From contig CADAKW010000009.1 of assembly GCA_902788645.1 (NCBI GenBank), positions 1 to 37,114 on the forward strand: DNA of 37,114 nt, in the 5' to 3' direction. Made by a program: the position numbers and the translations under genes. Below are positions 33,832-37,114 of the stretch, piece after piece; position 1 is the first letter of the stretch, and every line of letters starts with the position of its first letter. The DNA is from an uncultured Lachnospiraceae bacterium (GTDB taxonomy: Bacteria > Bacillota > Clostridia > Lachnospirales > Lachnospiraceae). The notes beneath the pieces are model-generated. The model made no database searches, was not told the DNA's origin, and saw only the letters and a list, made by a program, of their open reading frames with translations.

Positions 33832-33877
33832 AAAAGGAGTGTTCTTCATTTGAAGTGAAGGACACTTCTTTTGTTTT
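33832..33877 (+). terminator. Strong terminator after GGGtGRT gene
   Basis: A 17-bp stem (33832-33848 with 33856-33872, two G-T wobbles) and 7-base loop, ending in TTTTGTTTT. The longest stem in the window. Confidence 0.92.
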
Positions 33878-33905
33878 ATTCAAAACAAAATCCCCTTGAT
33901 CATTC

Positions 33906-33934
33906 TTGAAGTTTCCTGCTCCCTGATATAAAAT
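33906..33934 (+). promoter_or_regulatory. Promoter for LRR lipoprotein
   Basis: TTGAAG (33906-33911), 17-base spacer, TAAAAT (33929-33934). Transcription would start near 33941, so the ATG at 33937 is too early and the ATG at 33976 is favoured. Confidence 0.6.
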
Positions 33935-33975
33935 AAATGAAACAATCTGTTATTAAAACGGAAGGGGGAATCCTG

Positions 33976-35520
33976 ATGCGCTTTTTGAAATCTTTTCTTG
34001 TTTTTACAACGGCTATGCTTTTAAGTTCCGGCTGTGCATCTGTCCGTAATTTATCCACGCAGCAGGCAGTAACATCTTCGGATGCTTCATTGCAAGAGAC
34101 CGCTTCTACCATAACTCCTGCAGCAAATGAAGTATCTCCTTCGGCCTCTCCAACCCCGGAGCTGCAAAAAGCTTCGTCCGCCTCTCCAAAGCCAAAAAAT
34201 GCAAAATGGATCTATGACCGCAAGACACACATTCTGACCATCAAAGGAACAGAGGAGATGTATGCCGAGCAAAAGGAGGACTGGATCGATAATGAAATAA
34301 AATTCGACGCACATAATGGTATCCAATTAAATTTTAATGAGAGAAAAGTAAAGGAAATCGTTGTAAAACCGGGAATCACCGTTATCAATAAGGGTGCATT
34401 TGCAGCTTTTCGCAATGTCAAAAAAATCACCCTGCCAAATACCATCAAAAAGATTAATGATTATGCATTTTATAACTGCCAGTCACTGCAGGAACTCACA
34501 ATTCCGGATAAAACAGTATCCGTAGGAAAAGAATGCTTTTTTTACTGCAAACAGTTACGATCGATCCATATCGGAAAAAATCTTCGCACCATCGGAGATG
34601 GAAGCTTTGCCGGATGCAAAAATTTACAAAATATTGCGCTTTCCTCTGAAAATAAATATTTTGAAACAAAATATGGCGGTCTGTACCACAAGAAACAGAA
34701 GTGCCTTTATTTTCAATATCAGCATACCAAAACAGCGAAAATTGCTCCCGGAACAAAATGTATCGGAACCTTTGCCTTTACCTACAATACACTGCTAAAA
34801 GAGGTGACTGTTCCCGACTCTGTCCGTCGGATCAAGGGTGGAGCCTTCTGCTACTGCAGCAATCTGGAATATGTCCATTTGAGCAGTCATTCGAAGCTTC
34901 ATAAAATCGACGATCCATACGGAGAAATGGGCATGTATCCTGACGATCTCTGGTATAACGGAAGCTTTTTACATTGTAAGAAGCTAAAAGAGCTTCATTT
35001 GCCGGATTCTTTAAAAACAATCGACAACTGGGATACCTTTATCGGCTGCCAGTCCCTTTCGCTGTATCTTAGTTCCCGATTTACCCACTTCCAAAAAACG
35101 GGAACACAGATTGCCTGTGTCTCTGCCATACATGTCTCTCCAAAAAATAAGAAACTTTCTTCCAAAGACGGTGTTTTGTATGACAAGCACATGAAAACAC
35201 TCCTTAATTACCCGGAATATAAGACCGATCAGACCTTTAGCGTTCCAAAATCTGTCCGCCGGATCCGGGAGTCAGCATTTCGAGCCAATGAGCATATTCA
35301 GAATGTATTTTTCCCGAAGAAACTAAAACAGATCGGAGAGAGAGCATTTAGTGGCTGCAAAAAACTTAAAAATGTTACTGTCCCCGGAAAACATACTAAA
35401 ATTGGGAGATCGGCATTTATCTTCTGTCGAAATGTAGTGATCCATGCACCAAAACATTCCGAAGCTGCAAAATTTGCCAGAAAACACGACCGGATGTTTG
35501 AAGCGATTAAGAAGAGATAG
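33976..35520 (+). CDS. BspA-type leucine-rich-repeat lipoprotein
   Basis: A 514-residue exported protein. The signal region MRFLKSFLVFTTAMLLSSGC ends in a probable lipobox (Cys20), followed by a Ser/Thr/Pro-rich linker to about residue 75. The rest holds repeats of the BspA/TpLRR kind (for example VKKITLPNTIKKINDYAFYNCQ at about 140-160, AFAGCKNL-type and REVTVPDSVRRIKGGAFCYC-type units, and a C-terminal group up to residue 500). Such proteins bind host matrix, mucin or other bacteria in oral and gut species; binding partner unknown here. The ATG at 33976 follows AAGGGGGAA (33962-33970). Single gene with its own promoter; it ends in a convergent terminator. Confidence 0.85.
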   Translation: MRFLKSFLVFTTAMLLSSGCASVRNLSTQQAVTSSDASLQETASTITPAANEVSPSASPTPELQKASSASPKPKNAKWIYDRKTHILTIKGTEEMYAEQKEDWIDNEIKFDAHNGIQLNFNERKVKEIVVKPGITVINKGAFAAFRNVKKITLPNTIKKINDYAFYNCQSLQELTIPDKTVSVGKECFFYCKQLRSIHIGKNLRTIGDGSFAGCKNLQNIALSSENKYFETKYGGLYHKKQKCLYFQYQHTKTAKIAPGTKCIGTFAFTYNTLLKEVTVPDSVRRIKGGAFCYCSNLEYVHLSSHSKLHKIDDPYGEMGMYPDDLWYNGSFLHCKKLKELHLPDSLKTIDNWDTFIGCQSLSLYLSSRFTHFQKTGTQIACVSAIHVSPKNKKLSSKDGVLYDKHMKTLLNYPEYKTDQTFSVPKSVRRIRESAFRANEHIQNVFFPKKLKQIGERAFSGCKKLKNVTVPGKHTKIGRSAFIFCRNVVIHAPKHSEAAKFARKHDRMFEAIKKR

Positions 35521-35541
35521 GATATTTTAACCAGAACCAAC

Positions 35542-35577
35542 AAAAAAGGAGGCTAAACATAATTGTTCAGCCTCTTT
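35542..35577 (-). terminator. Bidirectional terminator between LRR gene and LiaF-like gene
   Basis: GAGGCT (35549-35554) pairs with AGCCTC (35569-35574), extended by AACA/TGTT inside with one A-C mismatch. On the minus strand the stem is followed by six T, so it mainly ends the LiaF/LytTR transcript; on the plus strand the T tract is weaker. Confidence 0.72.
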
Positions 35578-35584
35578 CCTGTTT

Positions 35585-36322
35585 CTACACATATATGATC
35601 TCTGCGCCGCCAAATGCCACACTTCCCGTGATCACAAGCACCGGTGCCTCCGGCAGTGGGGTATAGCTTTTCTGATTCTTGATGTTTACCGCACCAAAGG
35701 AGCAGTCAATATTGTTGATCACCTGCCATGTCTTTGGCACATACAGCACCATATTGCCAAACGCCACATCAATCTTTGTATATACCTGCTTCTCGGTGGT
35801 AATCGCATTATCATAATATACCTTCATCTCCCCAAAGCTGTTTTCCAGATGAGCACTGCGGAAGTTCTGGGAATTGATATACTTGATCGAAGCTCCAAAG
35901 GAATTTTCCATATGGATCACGTCTTCGTCCGGTATATCTATGACATCCTCCGCATATCGGATACTGTCATCGGATTTTGCGTGGTGGAAGATATGCCAGG
36001 TATGCTTCCGCGGGAACAAAATGCTCAGACCGATGGAGCCAAGGAGTGCAGCCCCCAGAACCGTCCACGGTGTCAGGGCCGTGATCCCAAGCATATCATC
36101 ATAAATACATGCAAGAAATGCCGCCGAGAATAAAATCTCAAAAAAATTAATGGTGAAAATGCCTTTAATAAAGGTCCATGCAAATATGATCGTAAAAACA
36201 ATACTGATAAAAGACAGATCCGGCAGCGTTCCCAGCTTGCTCAGGATCAGCATGGCAGCTCCCGCCACAAAAAATACGCCCCAGAACAGCTTATCAATGC
36301 TGTGTGATGAATAATTTTTCAT
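35585..36322 (-). CDS. LiaF-like membrane protein
   Basis: A 245-residue protein with four N-terminal hydrophobic segments (about 10-110) and a soluble C-terminal domain of repeated beta-strands around ENSFGASIKY, LENSFGEMKVYY, DVAFGNMVLYV and DCSFGAVNI. This two-part layout matches the LiaI/LiaF-like family (also called cell-wall-active antibiotic response proteins), where LiaF in Bacillus negatively controls the LiaRS envelope-stress system. Here no LiaRS is seen; its upstream partner is a LytTR regulator 10 bases away in the same transcript. It may be a target or a modulator of that regulator. Start ATG 36320-36322. Confidence 0.8.
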   Translation of the reverse strand: MKNYSSHSIDKLFWGVFFVAGAAMLILSKLGTLPDLSFISIVFTIIFAWTFIKGIFTINFFEILFSAAFLACIYDDMLGITALTPWTVLGAALLGSIGLSILFPRKHTWHIFHHAKSDDSIRYAEDVIDIPDEDVIHMENSFGASIKYINSQNFRSAHLENSFGEMKVYYDNAITTEKQVYTKIDVAFGNMVLYVPKTWQVINNIDCSFGAVNIKNQKSYTPLPEAPVLVITGSVAFGGAEIIYV

Positions 36323-36332
36323 AATATATACC

Positions 36333-36800
36333 TTACCTTCCTTTCTGATAATGATTCAGCTCCAATTGATGAATCAATGCTTTATAATAGTTTCGTGATA
36401 CAAAAACCTGCTTGTGACTGTCAACAAACTCCACCACACTGGATGCCGCAATATTCTTATGTATAGAATACACCTTACGGGTATTTAATATGGCGGATTT
36501 TGAGATCCGCAGAAAATAGCGGGGCAGCAACTCCTCCAGCTCATAAAGCTTCTGTCGGGTCTGAAAGATATCCTCTGCCGTATGGACATTGATCCATTTG
36601 TCCTCCGTTTCAAAAAACAGAATATCATCCAGCTTCAGAAAATACTGCACGTCCCCCTTATAAAAGGTCATTCTTGGATGCTCCGGTACGGCGTCTGAGA
36701 TTACCTGCTGCAGCTTCTGAATCTCCTCAGTCAGAGCCGGGCATCGGATAATGACCTCATTTTCTGTCAGATCACTGTCCAGTTCAATTTTTATCTTCAT
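36333..36800 (-). CDS. LytTR-domain DNA-binding regulator
   Basis: A 155-residue protein lacking a receiver domain. The C-terminal two thirds (about 50-150) match LytTR: DVQYFLKLDDILFFETEDKWINVHT, LEELLPRYFLRISKSAILN and the VFVSRNYYKAL ending. The N-terminal 50 residues are a short alpha/beta piece. Such stand-alone LytTR regulators usually sit beside a membrane partner (often DUF3021 or LiaF-like) and control their own operon. ATG 36798-36800 and GTG 36804-36806 are both possible; AGGAGAGG precedes both, and I prefer ATG. A good minus-strand promoter lies about 50 bases upstream. Confidence 0.83.
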   Translation of the reverse strand: MKIKIELDSDLTENEVIIRCPALTEEIQKLQQVISDAVPEHPRMTFYKGDVQYFLKLDDILFFETEDKWINVHTAEDIFQTRQKLYELEELLPRYFLRISKSAILNTRKVYSIHKNIAASSVVEFVDSHKQVFVSRNYYKALIHQLELNHYQKGR

Positions 36801-36846
36801 AAACACCGCCTCTCCTTGTTTTCTTACTTAGCCAAGACATGTGCTT

Positions 36847-36875
36847 ATTATAGAGAGAAACCTTTCCCTTGTAAA
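36847..36875 (-). promoter_or_regulatory. Promoter of LytTR-LiaF-like operon (minus strand)
   Basis: On the minus strand: TTTACA (36870-36875), 17-base spacer, perfect TATAAT (36847-36852), about 40 bases ahead of the coding start's ribosome binding site. Confidence 0.7.
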
Positions 36876-36924
36876 TACAAATCACCCAAGAGGTCAAAAA
36901 TCGCAGCTAACAGGTGAAAAAAAG

Positions 36925-36953
36925 TTGCCAAACATTAAAAAATATGATAGAAT
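36925..36953 (+). promoter_or_regulatory. Promoter for a gene beyond the right edge
   Basis: TTGCCA (36925-36930), 17-base spacer, TAGAAT (36948-36953), with an extended -10 TG at 36945-36946. The downstream gene is outside the window. Confidence 0.62.
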
Positions 36954-37114
36954 CCTTGACTGTGTTAAATTTTTAAAGATTTTGTCAAATTTGTGTCAAA
37001 AATCAGAAACGAAAGAGGAGCTTCCTGTATAATTAAAAATACAGAGGATCCCAAGAAAGAAGGTTGAGAAAAAAATACCTCAGTGTAAAATAAGATTACT
37101 GACTTTAGCCGGTT

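Larger units (their letters stand above)
36801..37114. other. Intergenic region with divergent promoters, no gene seen
   Basis: This 314-base, AT-rich gap holds the leader and promoter of the LytTR operon (minus strand) and a plus-strand promoter at 36925-36953 whose transcript would leave the window at the right edge with a leader of at least 150 bases. The leader contains a direct repeat (TTTGTCAAATTTGTGTCAAA, about 36981-37000). A second TATAAT at 37028-37033 has no good -35. A 63-codon frame from GTG 36841 is rejected. Confidence 0.6.

Noticed and set aside
33937..33975. LRR lipoprotein starting at ATG 33937
   Set aside because: The start sits at or before the predicted transcription start; ATG 33976 has an AAGGGGGAA site and begins a clean lipoprotein signal.
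36841..37032. A 63-codon plus-strand frame in the right-edge intergenic region
   Set aside because: GTG start inside a minus-strand promoter, no ribosome binding site, AT-rich composition and no recognisable protein features.

Overview
The window looks like a chromosomal segment of a Gram-positive anaerobe of the Clostridia, most likely a member of the Lachnospiraceae. The basis is the mix of families (short MetF, YhfC-type intramembrane protease, ABC-class ATPase, GGGtGRT protein, LUD protein, LytTR plus LiaF-like pair), strong AGGAGG-type ribosome binding sites, sigma-A-like promoters and a moderate GC content. This is a judgement from gene content; genus cannot be fixed without searches. 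I see no rRNA, tRNA, CRISPR array, prophage or insertion sequence. Nearly all genes look intact; one gene is cut by the left edge.

Layout. 1-414: end of a sodium:alanine symporter. 419-3140: promoter and structured leader, then metF, cysK and an HD phosphohydrolase. 3227-4924 (minus): ABC-class ATPase. 5074-7151: YhfC protease overlapping a glycosyltransferase. 7246-10807: LTA-synthase-like phosphoglycerol transferase and an SseB protein. 10869-13150: DUF1266 lipoprotein, histidine phosphatase, Maf. 13266-16716: argC-argB-argD with its own promoter, intercistronic hairpins and terminator. 16770-17204: small DMT/YdcZ membrane protein. 17316-23624: comEA, response regulator, histidine kinase, GerMN lipoprotein, comEC. 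23621-28212: purM-purN-purD-glyA. 28244-28879: LUD protein. 28944-31939: a 57-residue membrane peptide, topB and a left-handed beta-helix protein. 32057-33796: a cysteine-rich Fe-S-scaffold-like protein with a GGGtGRT protein. 33976-35520: BspA-type LRR lipoprotein. 35585-36800 (minus): LiaF-like protein and LytTR regulator, followed by a divergent promoter region to the right edge.

How genes fit together. One-carbon and amino-acid metabolism dominate: MetF, GlyA and PurN share the folate pool, PurD consumes the glycine that GlyA makes, CysK makes cysteine, and ArgC/B/D cover part of ornithine synthesis. A second theme is the envelope: LTA synthase, glycosyltransferase, several lipoproteins, a two-component system with a GerMN lipoprotein, and LytTR/LiaF. 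The two-component system lies between the competence genes comEA and comEC.

The best candidates for undescribed biology are the GGGtGRT/scaffold operon (a conserved but functionally unknown pair with the codon bias of highly expressed genes), the kinase-regulator-GerMN cassette inside the com locus, an apparent ATT start codon for comEC, a structured metF leader that fits no riboswitch class I recognise, and the tiny membrane peptide immediately ahead of an SD-less topB. Start codons were often moved downstream from the longest open frame because a promoter or Shine-Dalgarno sequence decides them; each case is explained in its entry.
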